Source: Anastrepha obliqua (lineage: Eukaryota; Arthropoda; Insecta; Diptera; Tephritidae). Taken from it: DNA of 64,000 bases. The notes beneath the pieces are model-generated. The model saw only the letters and a program-made list of their open reading frames with translations. It was not told the DNA's origin and made no database searches. Positions 1-10,639 of the stretch are shown here, piece after piece (within the stretch, counting starts at the first letter, position 1; every line of letters begins with the position of its first letter). The position numbers and the translations under genes were made by a program. The stretch spans positions 40,832,044 through 40,896,043 of the forward strand of contig NC_072897.1 in the NCBI RefSeq assembly GCF_027943255.1, read 5' to 3'.

Positions 1-120
1 AACTCCTCCCATTTTTTTGCTGCTTGAACTTTTGTGCAAATCCATTTTGCGAATTGTGGATTCTCTTCCATTAATGCAACCAGCTTTTCAAATTGGTCTT
101 TGGCACTCACGACTTTCGAC
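1..120 (-). CDS. Partial exon with zeste/SANT-like DNA-binding domain segment
   Basis: Read on the minus strand, the frame starting at 119 is open to the window edge and encodes about 39 residues, including FEKLVALMEENPQFAKW and ending in KKWEE. The pattern of a short helix, then ENP, then a KKWEEL block is seen in zeste/MSANTD-type Myb-like DNA-binding domains, which occur in host regulators and in PIF/Harbinger accessory proteins. Immediately upstream on the minus strand the sequence is a pyrimidine-poor ...TTTTATGCAG (AG at 122-121), a plausible 3' splice site. So this looks like an internal or second exon that continues beyond position 1. No stop or frameshift is visible in the part shown. 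Whether it is a host gene or part of a transposon cannot be decided from 40 residues. Confidence 0.45.
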
Positions 121-122
121 CT

Positions 123-555
123 GCATAAAATTAACAAAATTAGTATATGTTTATTATTTGTTTACAATAAAACAATAAATAATCGCAAACAACTTAACTT
201 TTAACAAATTTTCCCACAATACGCTACACAATCGAAAGCAAAAATGCATTCGACTCTAAATTCGGTATACAACGATTTTCGACCGGCATGCACCGCTCAT
301 AGTACTAAATTGACATTCGACTTTCGATCTTCGATCTTCGACAACCAGCGAATATCAAAGATCGAATCCAACTCATAATAGGGGCCATTGTTTTTTATGA
401 CAATGGCGCTGCGATCTCTTACACGATCTCCAAAACAAACAAGACTGGCGTCATAAAAATGTTTTTGATTACACCATATTTTTAATGAGTTAGTGCGTTA
501 AAAGTTACACTCCTGGCTGCCTTCCAATACAAGTTTGGAGACATTCGGTTCAGTA
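123..555. other. No recognisable gene; upstream flank of the partial exon
   Basis: A+T-rich sequence with no coding frame I can support. It holds a short repeat of the word TTCGATC/TTCGAC around 318-345. If the exon at 1-120 is real, this stretch is its upstream intron or leader. Confidence 0.3.
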
Positions 556-559
556 GAAG

Positions 560-1590
560 CGAAGTTATTGCGTCTAAAGCGTCAGTATGTTTGTGTCATT
601 GGTACAAAAATTAGTTTCGAACAAAGAACTATTATCAAATTTTGTTTTAAAACCGGTAAAACATTTGCCGAAACATTTCCATTGGCGAAAAAAGTTTATG
701 GCGATGATTGATGAGTAGTTTACACGTTTCCGAGATGGTTGTGAAGACATAACGGGCCGCCCAAAATCAATAATTACCGAAAACTCCATCGAATTGTTCG
801 TAACTTTATCAAAAATGAACCGAAATCATCGTTGAAATTTATGGAATCGGATTTGAATATCTTCAAAACATCCATCTATCGCATTTTAACTGATCATTTG
901 GGCATACGAAAGGTCTGTGCACGTTTCATTCCGCACAAGTTAACTGAAGACCAAAAATTCCTCAGAATTCAGCATTCGAAAGACCTAATAAAAAAGATGA
1001 GAACCTTTTCACGACATTGCAACTGGTGATGAAACGGGGTATTTGCAACAAACTAAGCGTGAAACTGCCGAATGGAAGGCCCCAGACGAGCCACCACCCA
1101 AAAAAAAACGCGTTTGGAGAAGTCAAAAATTAATCCGATGCTCATTTGCTTTTACGATTCCAAGGGAATTGTCCACAAGGAGTTTGTGCCTACGGGCAAT
1201 ACCGTCAATTCAATTTTCTATCTTGGCGTTTTGCATGGCATTCGTCGAATTCGCCCTAAATACTGTGAAGGAGCAATCTGGCGCTTATTGCATGATAATG
1301 CCCCATCTCTTCGATCCACTCGTTTGACTGAGGTTTTGACTAGAACTCGCATTTTAACCATCACGCACCGTATTCACCTAATATGGCTCCCTGTGACTTC
1401 TACCTGTTCGGAAATTGCATTTGGCGATGAAAGGAAAATGATTTGCGTCCGTAGAGGTCATCCAAAAGGCGTGTACCGACACCGTCAAGAAAATTCCGGT
1501 CAATGACCTGAAACACTCTTTCAAAAAGCTTTTAGAGCGCGTAAAACAGTGTATCGAGGCCAGAGGGGCCTATTTTGAATAAATAAACTC
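560..1590 (+). pseudogene. Mariner transposase remnant (DD34D type), broken
   Basis: Translations in several plus frames form one collinear mariner transposase. The helix-turn-helix region appears near 615-700 (FEQRTIIKFCFKTGKT). A second segment at 832-1027 has IYRILTDHLGIRKVCARF, and the first catalytic Asp is in ATGDET near 1020-1035. The second Asp is in LHDNAP (about 1290-1305), the third in APCDFYLF (about 1385-1400), and the C-terminus ends GPILNK at ~1580. The whole is about the normal 340-codon length, but the frame changes at least three times and stops occur near 700, so it cannot make protein. The catalytic triad residues can still be read. I could not pair terminal inverted repeats convincingly. 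Confidence 0.75.
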
Positions 1591-1799
1591 GAAGTTATCA
1601 GAACAAAGCTCCAGTCGTTTCTATTTTAGCTCGGTATTGTTTATTTTGGACTTCTCCTTGTAGTATGGTATAACGAGCAGTTTATAAAATTCATGTATAA
1701 ATCTTTTGTAAAATGTGGGTCAGCTATTAGGCATATACACATATGCCAACTTAGTCGCTGTTTAACAGAATTTCTAGCGCAGCTTGGAGTTCATGTTTT

Positions 1800-2290
1800 G
1801 TTGAAGGTCACATAAGCTTTGTTCAATTGATTTGAAGATTTGGCCTTGTTCATTTAGTTTGCTTAATATAGTTGAAAAAGGATTTTATACAACAGGTCGG
1901 TTCGGTAAAAAAATTTTTGTAACTGGAGCGTAGGTAGCCGGTTTATTTATAATAAAAGTTTTTAGGGGGTTATTTGTAAGTGTAAGTGTAAGTGTAAGGG
2001 GGGATTTGATGGTTGTAGCACGTTATGAGATTAGATGCTAATCGTTTGTATTACTTTCTGGTGTTGAATTTTGGGACTAATTTTTTGTCCTACATTTTAG
2101 GAGTTCTTTCACCACTATAATTTGCAGGGTGGGATTCCCCGCAGTTACAACACTTTAGTATTTCTAGTTTATTTTTTTTGGAATCAATAGTTGCATGTTT
2201 TCCTGCACACTTGACACATCATGGAAGTTTTCCGGAATAGTTTTTAGTATGACCAAAAGATTGGCGTTTTGTACACTAAAAGTACGTTAA
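1800..2290 (-). pseudogene. LINE (jockey-type) ORF1 zinc-knuckle remnant
   Basis: On the minus strand, near 2275-2090, the frame reads QSFGHTKN then CVKCAGKHAT then CCNCGESHPANY. This is the pattern of the two to three CCHC zinc knuckles in the gag-like ORF1 of jockey and I-type LINEs, which bind the element RNA. Downstream on the same strand (to ~1800) the translation is full of stops but keeps low-complexity residues like an ORF1 C-terminus. No full element is visible around it. Identification rests on the Cys/His spacing and the GHTK..Y and HPANY words, so the family call is moderate. Confidence 0.45.
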
Positions 2291-2299
2291 CATATGCAT

Positions 2300-3420
2300 T
2301 AATTACCAATAAATCCACAAAATTAATCTACCCGTTCACATATGGCAGATTACCTGCAAAAATGACAATCAGCTGTGAATACTGTTGTGAAAGATTTTTC
2401 GTCATAGAAATTATTTAGGTGGAATATTTCGGTGTTTTGTTTGTTTAATTATTATTAACGATATGAAGAAACGACAAGAAGAAAGAAATTGGCTGCCAAT
2501 AATAAACAGTTGGAGGAAATCCGTAAACGACGATTACTGAGGTTTCAAAAAATTATGGCTGCAATGCGCATTCGAAATTCGATATTACATTTTATAATAA
2601 GTAATAAGAAAACACACGTTTATGGACACATGCTTTTTTTCTTTTATATAAATGCGTAGTTAATAATACCTAACAAACATATTATTAGAATTATGTCTGC
2701 AAACCTGTTTTCTTTGCCGCCATCCATTTTTGTTTAGTTGTTATTTTCAAGATTTTTTTACACGCATAAAAATAATGATCTATTACACAGAAAACTCATG
2801 GTCGTATGTCAGTATGGTTATTATCTAGGATTATTTTATAATCTCAGATTTCGGGAGAGAAATTTTGAATTGGAAATCTTCTTTTTAAATTACGGATTAG
2901 GAGTTAAGCACGAAAAAGTAAATAGATCATCTATTTATATGTGAACGTATTATAAGGTATCAGCTTTGTAGATTTGACAGGTTCGAGCTTAGTAAAGGTA
3001 TTTTAATTTCATAAATTTTTTTGACATCGTCAGATGGATCGCAAGTGATGAGAAACATTTCAAGTGGTTTCTTTGTTTTCGACTTGAGTTTGTTTATAGC
3101 GCTTAAAGCATTAAGCATTTTAAGTCATTCATAATTAATTCACTGTCGCAAGAGTGATGGTCCATAGTATTTTGTTTATCCCCATAGCTGTGCCAAGGAA
3201 TATTTTCATTTGATAATAACTTTGTTACACACTGATAGTCGCAGGAATCGAACGTCGAATGTTTTTTAATGAACTTGTAGTAATAAGTTGACTATGCAGT
3301 TTTTTAAAGTCGTTTTTACTTTTAATATTTCTTGGAGGTGGTCGAGATATTTTATTAACTGGCTCCTTTTTTATTGAATTTGTTGTATCATTAAAACTAT
3401 TTTCAGATTTTCGTGCTGTT
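2300..3420. other. No gene recognised
   Basis: A+T-rich DNA. A 68-codon plus-strand frame at 2738-2944 is compositionally ordinary and matches nothing I know. Minus-strand reading shows weak similarity to low-complexity LINE ORF1 sequence (Pro/Lys-rich) near 3290-3420, but no motif. Confidence 0.3.
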
Positions 3421-3628
3421 TCAACTTCAGGGGAATTCAGCTCTATGCTTTTTGGATGGCATTTTTCCTTAGGATCCAGTCGGTTTCTCTTGCAAGCTTC
3501 TCTTCATAACTTTCATAAACTTCAAATGTGTTTTTTATGATATTTATATCACATTTATTATTATCAGAACATATAGTACATTTACATTTGTTATCAGTTG
3601 AGAAAAGTTTTACATTACTTCTTGCCAC
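3420..3628 (-). other. Cys-rich minus-strand frame, possibly LINE ORF1 N-terminus
   Basis: The open frame from 3628 to 3443 encodes 61 residues with CKCTICSDNNKC followed by a charged helical stretch. The same frame continues past a stop into a Ser/Lys/Pro-rich segment. It lies on the strand of, and upstream of, the zinc-knuckle remnant at 1800-2290, so it could be the N-terminal part of the same decayed LINE ORF1. That link is inference; no diagnostic motif is present. Confidence 0.2.
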
Positions 3629-3899
3629 TCATTGCTTTTCGTTTTTTTGTTTTGTGTGTGTGTTTATTTTGCTTGCTGTAGTATGGGTACTTTGGCACTT
3701 GTGGAAATAATTTGGACTCGTCATAATATTATTATATAATGGTGGCAGCAATACCGAGTGAATGAGATACCAAAACAAAAACATAAATTCGTTTTTCGAA
3801 TTTATTACAGGTGATGGCAACCACATATAAGTAAAACCCTACCTGTATTTGTTTTTTCCTTTGGTCCAAGCATCACGTCAAAATCAGCTGTTTGTTTTC

Positions 3900-4460
3900 A
3901 GAGTGATTTGCTTGTGAAACGTACGCAGGAAACAGCCACAAAATTAAAAGTCGCCACATTTCCCACAGTTCACTGAAGATTTAGTATGTAGCTTATGTGT
4001 GAATTGTAAGTTCTTGTGGATATGAAAAAAATCATCTACGTTTGCGGCATTTTAATTATTAATACATATTTCAGAATTTGCCACGGGCATGCATAAGGCG
4101 AAATTGAATGTAGAGAGTGAAGTTTGGACACGGAAAAGTTTAAAATAGAAAAACATAACGCAAAAAAACTTCGAAACAAGGGCAAAATTAAAGTCTCACT
4201 GCGTACAGAAAGTAATGTATGTAATATTGAACTCAATTGTATTTGTATCACATTTTTAATGTGCAATTTTTACATGTGTAATTCTATATCCTCAAAGAAT
4301 ATTGAAGGCTATCAGAAATCCACCTTGGCTACTAATGACTATGATGACTTCATACTAAATACTGCTGAGATGCGCATACCATATTGCATAAAAGTGTTTG
4401 CTTTATGTTTTTTGTGGAAAATCGATCGCTATGATTTACATCTAAAACTGTACACTTAAA
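3900..4460 (+). other. Unassigned region with possible spliced exons
   Basis: Plus-strand frames at 4124-4459 encode 111 residues that I do not recognise (it includes EGYQKSTLATNDYDDFILNTAEM). A GTAAGTTC donor-like site at ~4008 and a CATATTTCAG acceptor-like site ending ~4073 lie just upstream, which would fit an intron of about 65 bp. It may be a real exon next to the Nup160-like fragment, or chance. Nothing in the sequence decides the function. Confidence 0.2.
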
Positions 4461-4705
4461 AATTCTGGATAACAAATTTGTAACATGCTTGTGAACTCAT
4501 TTTATATAACTCAACTTTATTGATGTTTATAGCCTGTATTTAAAACATAAGATTTTGAACTTTGAAAGATAAATTATTTAATTTAATTTAAATTTATATT
4601 AATTTTATTTAATCCATTTGGATTTTATTCTTTGCTGTAAATCTCCTATGATATAAAAAACAAATGATAATTTATGTCTATTATTCGAATTATTATTATG
4701 CATAC

Positions 4706-5463
4706 CTGCTTATACTCGATATCTGAATTAGCATTCAATTTCAATCCATGCAACAAAAGATCTAATGTATTTCTTGGCAGACAAAATTTCTTGGCTTATA
4801 ATCGCAATTGTATGTTTAAAACTGAAATATTCGCTTCTAGCTTCCAACAGTGCATGTGGTAATTCAGCAGCTTCAAATAAGGGATTATGTTTGACGAACA
4901 AATACAATAGCTCTGGACGATTCGCCAATTCTTGGTATGCATGTTTTTAATAAATTATGTCAAACGTTTTTATAGCAAATTTCAAACCTTGTAGTATAGC
5001 CTTTGTGGTATAAAAGCGTTGAGATTTAGCAGCTTTTTTGCTATATATTTACGTACTCTACTAGAATTTTCTAACTCATAATCAGAAATGAGTTTTTGTA
5101 ACAGTGAACGGGCCATATTGGTTGCTTTATTGCGATGAGGCAAATCTAAATTATAGAAAAAATCATATAGCAAAGAAAATGTTTGCATAGAAACTACTTT
5201 TTCTCACCAGCCATTTCATTTACTTGTTACCACGCTCATGCTTCATTGGCGCTTTCCTTGGTAATGCGGCGTATCCATATGGGAAGAGGTGATAATCCGA
5301 AGCCAGTAAGCAACTTAAATGAAGCAGTATATAAGCCACAACCAGATAAAATGATTGCCAATTCTTGAGGACCTGTGTACGTCTTTTCGATAAGCAGCGA
5401 GATGAACCAGTGCTTTGTATGATTCACCACGGTCTAGCAATGATACAGTCACAATAAATTGTC
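4706..5463 (-). pseudogene. Nup160-like C-terminal exons, frame-broken
   Basis: Minus-strand frames give, in order: QFIVTVSLLDRGESYKALVHL (5463-5400), SLLYDFFYNLDLPHRNKAT (from 5188), a helical piece ending LNAFIPQRLYYK (to ~4988), RPELLYLFVKHNPLFEAAE (4930-4850) and LPRNTLDLLLHGLKLNANS (4780-4715). The order and spacing resemble the C-terminus of nucleoporin Nup160, a scaffold subunit of the Y complex of nuclear pores (family knowledge, recalled, not searched). Splice-like signals are present: AG at 5465-5464, GT at 4987-4986 with AG at 4932-4931, and GT at 4705-4704. Several junctions do not keep frame and the LPRNTLDLLL segment is in a different frame from the one before it. So it looks like a decayed partial duplicate, or a gene with base errors. 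The introns argue against a processed copy. Confidence 0.45.
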
Positions 5464-5794
5464 CTAAAATTTTAAATGAATTAAATTAAAGGACAACCGC
5501 GAGTCAATAAATTGGCATACGTGAATAAATGTTCCGTTTGCACCAATAGCTCAGCAAACACAAATGTAAACATATGTATGAATGTAAACATACCAAAACA
5601 AACAAAGCATGTCATTTTGATAAAATGCATATCTACGGCGAAAAATTCAGCTGGGTGGTTGCCACCACCTGTAATAAGTCCACCTTGGAACTCGCCAGAA
5701 GATACGAGTTGTCAATTTAGAAATTACGATAGTTATTAAGTACATGTACATATATCTATAAGCAGAAGTGCTCACACATAGAGTATGCAATCAT
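5464..5794. other. No gene recognised
   Basis: A 75-codon plus-strand frame (5512-5739) is Asn/Thr-rich and not convincing. Nothing else is seen. Confidence 0.25.
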
Positions 5795-6005
5795 ACCATT
5801 ATAAGTCCTCCAACGGGCAGATATCTACGGCCAACCAGATCTGTTGATATAATGGAGAAGGTTTATGGGATTAGGGTGGGCGCACTCTCTCACCCTGTCC
5901 AGGAAAGGAGCACATAGTGACCTTAATCGTCTAGCTGCTAAACCTTTTTACAAAGAAAGTGCTCAACAGCCTCCTTTTCTGAAAGGTCCCCACAGCTTCT
6001 GCAAT
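5795..6005 (-). pseudogene. LINE 3' coding remnant with C-terminal zinc knuckle
   Basis: The minus strand from 6005 reads PHCRSCGDLSEKEAVEHFLC, the C-x2-C...H-x3-C finger found at the C-terminus of I- and R1/LOA-type LINE ORF2 proteins, followed after two stops by DLVGRRYLPVGGL. It abuts the jockey fragment that begins at about 6006, so it is probably the 3' end of a different element lying next to it. Only the last ~65 codons remain. Confidence 0.45.
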
Positions 6006-6009
6006 GAGG

Positions 6010-7690
6010 GTTAAATCGTTACATGTTATGTAAAAATGCACAAAAGGTTCATTAAATGCATAATTAGTGGTATTATTAGAAATATTGAATAAACGATTAA
6101 TTCTTAGACTATAAAAAGAAATATTGCTTTGAAATTTGCTTAATAACTCCTTACGATCAATATTACCATTAATGATATTATAGACAAAGATTATTGATAA
6201 GTATATTCGCCTATTATGTAATGACTGTAAGCCAAGTAATTTACTGCGACTTATATAAGGGGCAGAATAATCTTACCAGACCATTTTAAACAACGCTAAT
6301 TTGAACATGTTCGATTTTCCTCGAATGAACCTCATAGTATGGGTTCTATATTAATGAACAGTACTTTATGCGAGATCGGCCTAAGGTAACATATAGAGAT
6401 TTCAACGTTGGAGGGTCTTTAAAATCAGTGGAATTTCTTCTGATGCAATTAACCATTGTAAATGCTTTAGATATAACATAATCAATATGTTTAGTGAATG
6501 AAAGTATAGTACCAAAAATAATACCAAGATTTTTCATTTCCCACTTCCTACTTAGGATACAGTTATTTAATTTGTAGTTAACAGAAAAGTAAATTGGCTT
6601 CCTGGTATAAGTTAAAATAAAACATTTATGTACATTCAGATATAAATGGTTTGATGAGCACCAATTTCGGAAAGCACCGAGATCCGACTGTAAGTTTTGA
6701 CTATGTTTTGAGTTATGTACCCCTTAGAGGAGTTTTATATCGTCTGTCGGCTTCAGCTGACAAACATTCCACCTACATATAGCCAGCTGACTTGTTTATT
6801 TATTAAAAACAATACATAAACTATCATCTGATAAATTTTCCTTTGGGAGGAAATCACTGAGCTTATATATAAAGTTTTTTCATATTTGTGTGACCAGCTG
6901 ACGTATAATCCACCACTTTATAATTAGCTGACAATTTTACTCCTTCAAAATATTAGTCTAACTTTAATTTGCTCAATTTTTTAATCGGGAATAAATGACT
7001 AAAAATATATTTTTTTTTTATTACGTGCATGGGCGGCTATCACTGCTGACGTTTACAACGCTTCATAACGCAACTATCTGAGGCATTTTTCGAATTATCG
7101 ACTGAGAGGAAATAATTGACAAAAATTAGCGCCTGGCTCACGGACTATAAACCGTGGTGGTTTATTGTTTGTTACTGATTTCTTTAAAGGAACAAATTTT
7201 GAAACTGCATTTGAAAGTTTTCGACATAAAATCTCATAGGAATCAGCAGGATCACTTACTGAATCCAAAAAGCTCCAATCGGTTTCATCAAAGAAACTCC
7301 TAATGCCCTTATAATCAACCTTTAAATAATTATGTTCTGCCACATCAACGGCTATTTGAGTATCGAAATTGTAAAATTTAAAATAATACGTAAAGCTTTG
7401 TGATTCAAAGTATTCTTTGAAATTGGAGCGACACAGTCCGCGTAAGTAATCTTCAAGTCGTTGTAGGCAAACACGAGGTCTAAAACTTTACCGTTGTTGT
7501 TTAAAATATAGTTACATGGCATTAGACTTTGGGAAAGTATAGTACTTAACTAAACTATCGACATCCGATTTGATATTAATTGGTAACAAAGTTTTACTAT
7601 GGTAAGACCAAGTTATATTACTTAAATTACAATCACCTAATTATAGTACTTCATCGTATTCAACAACATTCAAAATATTAATTAAATTGT
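6010..7690 (-). pseudogene. Jockey ORF2 (endonuclease plus reverse transcriptase) remnant
   Basis: The endonuclease part (7690-7350) is frame-broken but shows LGDCNLSNITW-like sequence, the metal-binding GDxN word of the exonuclease-endonuclease-phosphatase fold. The linker frame 7343-7095 (EHNYLKVDYKGIRSFFDETDW) is typical of the jockey endonuclease-RT junction. Near 6690-6346 the RT palm and thumb read LYLNVHKCFI and KNLGIIFGTILSFTKHIDYV, then YVTLGRSRIKYCSLI. The catalytic YxDD block is in the missing part. The tail to 6010 carries the degenerate C-terminal domain. Confidence 0.55.
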
Positions 7691-7741
7691 CTGAGTGTTT
7701 CTGATCCAGCTGGCCAGAGCTCTGAATTTAGTCAGCTGTCA

Positions 7742-8131
7742 TTATGATTGGACCCCTAGTCTAAAGTTCACTCGCTTTAGAGAATCAACAGCTACACCTT
7801 TCTTTACAAGGCTATAGCAAGATATCAGTTCCGAATTTATAGATGAATGCTTAAATACATAGGCGATAATATTATTTGTTGTTACAGATGGCTTAAATGA
7901 AGATAAGTGTAACCATTTCATTCTATGCGCAACAATTAATTCATCATTTGAGCTCGACCCAACAACGATTTTACGAGTAAACGCTTGCACTTTTGGCTTA
8001 TACGAAGTACCGATAGCAAGAGCAGGCGCAAAGTTAGAAGCTATAGAAGCAGAAGCAGAGGCATCTGCTGCAGAGGCATTTCGTTCGGCATGTGAAATTA
8101 ATCTCGGAATGCATATGTTCCGTTTTTTCAA
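7742..8131 (-). pseudogene. Jockey ORF1 (gag-like) C-terminal fragment
   Basis: An open frame of 129 residues. The second half, KWLHLSSFKPSVTTNNIIAY through SCYSLVKKGVAVDSLKRVNF to LGV, matches the conserved C-terminal nucleic-acid-binding segment of jockey-type ORF1 proteins, which coat the element RNA. The first half is Ala/Ser-rich. The N-terminal two thirds of ORF1 is missing, and upstream sequence belongs to another LINE. Confidence 0.55.
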
Positions 8132-8158
8132 CTAAGAGCTGGAGCTTGGAGTCAAGTA

Positions 8159-9010
8159 TCAATCCAAGATACCTGACTTCCGATGAAAGCGTGATTGTTT
8201 AATTTGGAAGTCGAAAGTGTGGAAGTTTATATTTTCTGGTAAATCGCACCAACTCCGTTTTGTCAGAGTTGACTCGGAGCCCACAAGCGGCAGCCCAGCG
8301 ACTGAGTAGAGCCCAGCGACTGATCTTTCCAAAATCTCAACCATGACTGAGATCCCGATATCATTAGGATGGTCCCAACATCATTAGGACCAAGTCAGCG
8401 GCGTATGCTACTACCTTAATCTTAACCTTATTTAACATTATCAGAACTTCGTCAATAGCAACTAGTCCAAGTAGGGGCGAAAGAACACACCCCTGCGGCG
8501 TCCCCTTGTGAACGAATCTAGTAACTGCAGCCCCTCTTGCCGCTGCATTAACTTCCCTGCAGCCAAGCAGGGACGACAACCAGAAGCAGATCGGTTTTCC
8601 ACCTCTAGTATGCCTAATGCAATGACAATTGGCTCCTCCCTCATGTTATTAAAATCATCCTCTATATCTATGAAGGCCGCCAAAATAAATGGTTTGCCCA
8701 CAAGAGATTTTTCCACAGTCCCTTCAACTTTGTGTAAAGCTGATTCCGTGGATTTTCCTTTGAGATTATTTGGATTCGATGTGCTCTCGGATATGATAAT
8801 CAATCAATCTTTCAAACACCTTTAGAATAAATAAGGTAAGACTTATAGGCCTGAAGTTCTTGGCGCCTCCTCCTTGCCTTGGAGATGAAAATAACCCTCG
8901 TTTTCTTCCAGTTGGCAAAGACGTGATTAAGAGCGATACACACCATATAAATTTCGTGCAGGACAGGAAGCACCAAGGTACTTTATCACTGAAGCATCAC
9001 AGGCAAGATA
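8159..9010 (-). pseudogene. LOA/R1-like LINE reverse-transcriptase fragment
   Basis: Minus-strand frames spliced by frameshifts cover the RT N-terminus (about 9010-8810, VFANWKKTRVIFISK), the finger region (GKSTESALHKVEGTVEKSL, 8755-8690; AAFIDIEDDFNN), the palm (FVHKGTPQGCVLSPLL, ~8520-8470) and the catalytic box, which reads AYAADLVLM in place of the Y-A-D-D expected. Downstream, 8344-8159 covers the post-catalytic region. One catalytic Asp is therefore lost in addition to the frameshifts. The FIDIE..FNN and GTPQG words place it in the R1/LOA group; the exact clade is inference. It lies directly upstream of the jockey ORF1 fragment on the same strand. Confidence 0.6.
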
Positions 9011-9844
9011 TTGTCAAAACCAGGAAATTTAAAGAGAGAAGAACTGTTGATTGCGAACTCAGAGGAATTATTGTGAGACGTTTTATTTGAATAATAAGGT
9101 AACAAATTCGTAATTATATGTTGTTGGCCAAATCTCGAGGAATTTATGAGCCAAAATTGTTTCATCGTTTTTCGAGCCAAAACTTACTCTACCTGTCCCA
9201 GAATTACATCGATTACAGGGCTTACAGATCTGAAGGAAAAAGGTAAATTTCTTTGATTATGATGTATCATAATACATATAGCATATGCACATATATCTGT
9301 ACTTACATCATGTGCACCGATTCTACTTAACGTTGGAATGGAAAGGATGAAAAGAAGAAAGTTTTTTTCTATACTAACGAAAGGATTAGCTAATCAGTAG
9401 CCCGTTTTTGTAAGAAATTTACAAAATATTCGACTATAATCACATCAAATCGATTCCATCCGAATTGCTCCATTGGTCGAAAAGAAGTGTTTCTATCAGC
9501 AATCGACAAAATTCGGAACAGTGAGAGAATCACTGACATTTGCGTTTGGGAAAACATTACAATAAAGCCCGATATGCTAAGTAAATACACTGCCTAGGGA
9601 CAACAGGATGATTGGTTCGAGGCTCTGGATATCCGTTGCAATGTTTCTAATGACTTCATTCAGAAATGTTGGGTATATCAGTCAGCCACTCGCTGTGCAA
9701 AATATTATTAAAAAAAAACACTTCTGTAATTAGTTATTGTACATATGTATTTTCATGTTTTCATATAGATATACAAGGTTTCTTACAGACTACATAGACC
9801 TAATATTATTTGTAAGAATTTTATTTAAGAGCATATTTCGTAAC
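9011..9844. other. No gene recognised
   Basis: Frames of 64-76 codons occur on both strands but carry no family motif. The minus frame at 9590-9390 is unremarkable. It probably holds decayed transposon DNA. Confidence 0.25.
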
Positions 9845-10208
9845 TACAGGGTTGGCCATATTAAACTGACCCATTGAGTAACCCTATAACTTTTTACTGT
9901 AATTTGAAATCTAAGGTTTACGTCAACAAGCCAAAGACACTAGTCGTACTTAAGGCCAATATCCGACGGGAAATAGCCGCCATATCGGCCGAGACGCTGG
10001 CCAAAACTATGGAAAACGCCGAAAAAGGGGCACATTACGCTATACGAGCTAAGGGCGACCACTTGCGCGATATCATATTCAAAAAGTAATGTAAACGAAT
10101 CTCCTTGAACTAAATTAAATGTTTTTCATAATGAAACACAAAAAAATGTTTCTTTTTCCATATTTTTTTAATAATCACATGGGTCAGTTTAAGATGGCCA
10201 ACCCTGTA
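9845..10208 (+). mobile_element. Mariner-derived MITE with 29-bp terminal inverted repeats
   Basis: The ends are mirror images: TACAGGGTTGGCCATATTAA at the left and its near-complement ending CCAACCCTGTA at 10208. The match extends through AACTGACCCAT, and a TA dinucleotide lies at each edge as for Tc1/mariner targets. Inside, 9874-10089 encodes 71 residues ending KGDHLRDIIFKK, which is the C-terminal tail of a Tc1/mariner transposase; all catalytic residues are absent. So this is a ~360-bp deletion derivative that could only move using transposase supplied elsewhere. A second complete copy lies at 38678-39041 on the other strand. Confidence 0.75.
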
Positions 10209-10220
10209 CATATCCAAATA

Positions 10221-10384
10221 CGTGCTAAGGGCGACCACTTGCGTGATATCATATTCAAAAAGTGATGTAAACGAATCTCCTTGAACTAAATTAAATGTTT
10301 TTCACAATGAAACACAAAAAAATGTTTCTTTTTCCATATTTTTTTAATAATCACATGGGTCAGTTTAATATGGCCAACCCTGTA
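10221..10384 (+). repeat. Partial tandem copy of the mariner-derived MITE
   Basis: From the word CGTGCTAAGGGCGACC to the terminal CCAACCCTGTA this repeats the last ~165 bases of the element at 9845-10208, with a few substitutions. It lacks a left inverted repeat, so it is a 5'-truncated copy sitting head to tail about 12 bases after the full one. Confidence 0.85.
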
Positions 10385-10639
10385 TTTAAAAAAATTACTA
10401 AGTGATAAGTTCAACGCATATTTAGATAGCAATAAATCAATAGCCAAAGAACTTAAAATATGGTTAAACTCATTCAATGCACTAATCAAAGGTGCTATCG
10501 AGGCAAAACCAAAGGTGCTATCCTACCCCGCTTTAAGAATAAAGGCGGGTCAACTGCCCTATTTATAATATTGAAAACAAAGCAAGTGAAAGTATACTTC
10601 TTCTACTTTGTAACGATTTTAGATTTAGTAATGCCAGGG

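Larger units (their letters stand above)
6006..8131 (-). mobile_element. Jockey-clade LINE, internally deleted, minus strand
   Basis: Three blocks lie in the expected order on the minus strand: the ORF1 C-terminus (8131-7742), the endonuclease and linker region (about 7690-7095), and the reverse-transcriptase C-terminal half with following domain (about 6690-6006). Between 7090 and 6700 there is a non-coding block with repeated CAGCTGAC words where the RT N-terminal half should be. That block therefore marks a deletion filled with, or interrupted by, other sequence. The copy carries numerous stops and frameshifts and is dead. Jockey elements move by target-primed reverse transcription of their RNA. 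Confidence 0.6.

Noticed and set aside
2738..2944. 68-codon plus-strand frame
   Set aside because: No motif, no start context, ordinary A+T-rich composition; likely chance.
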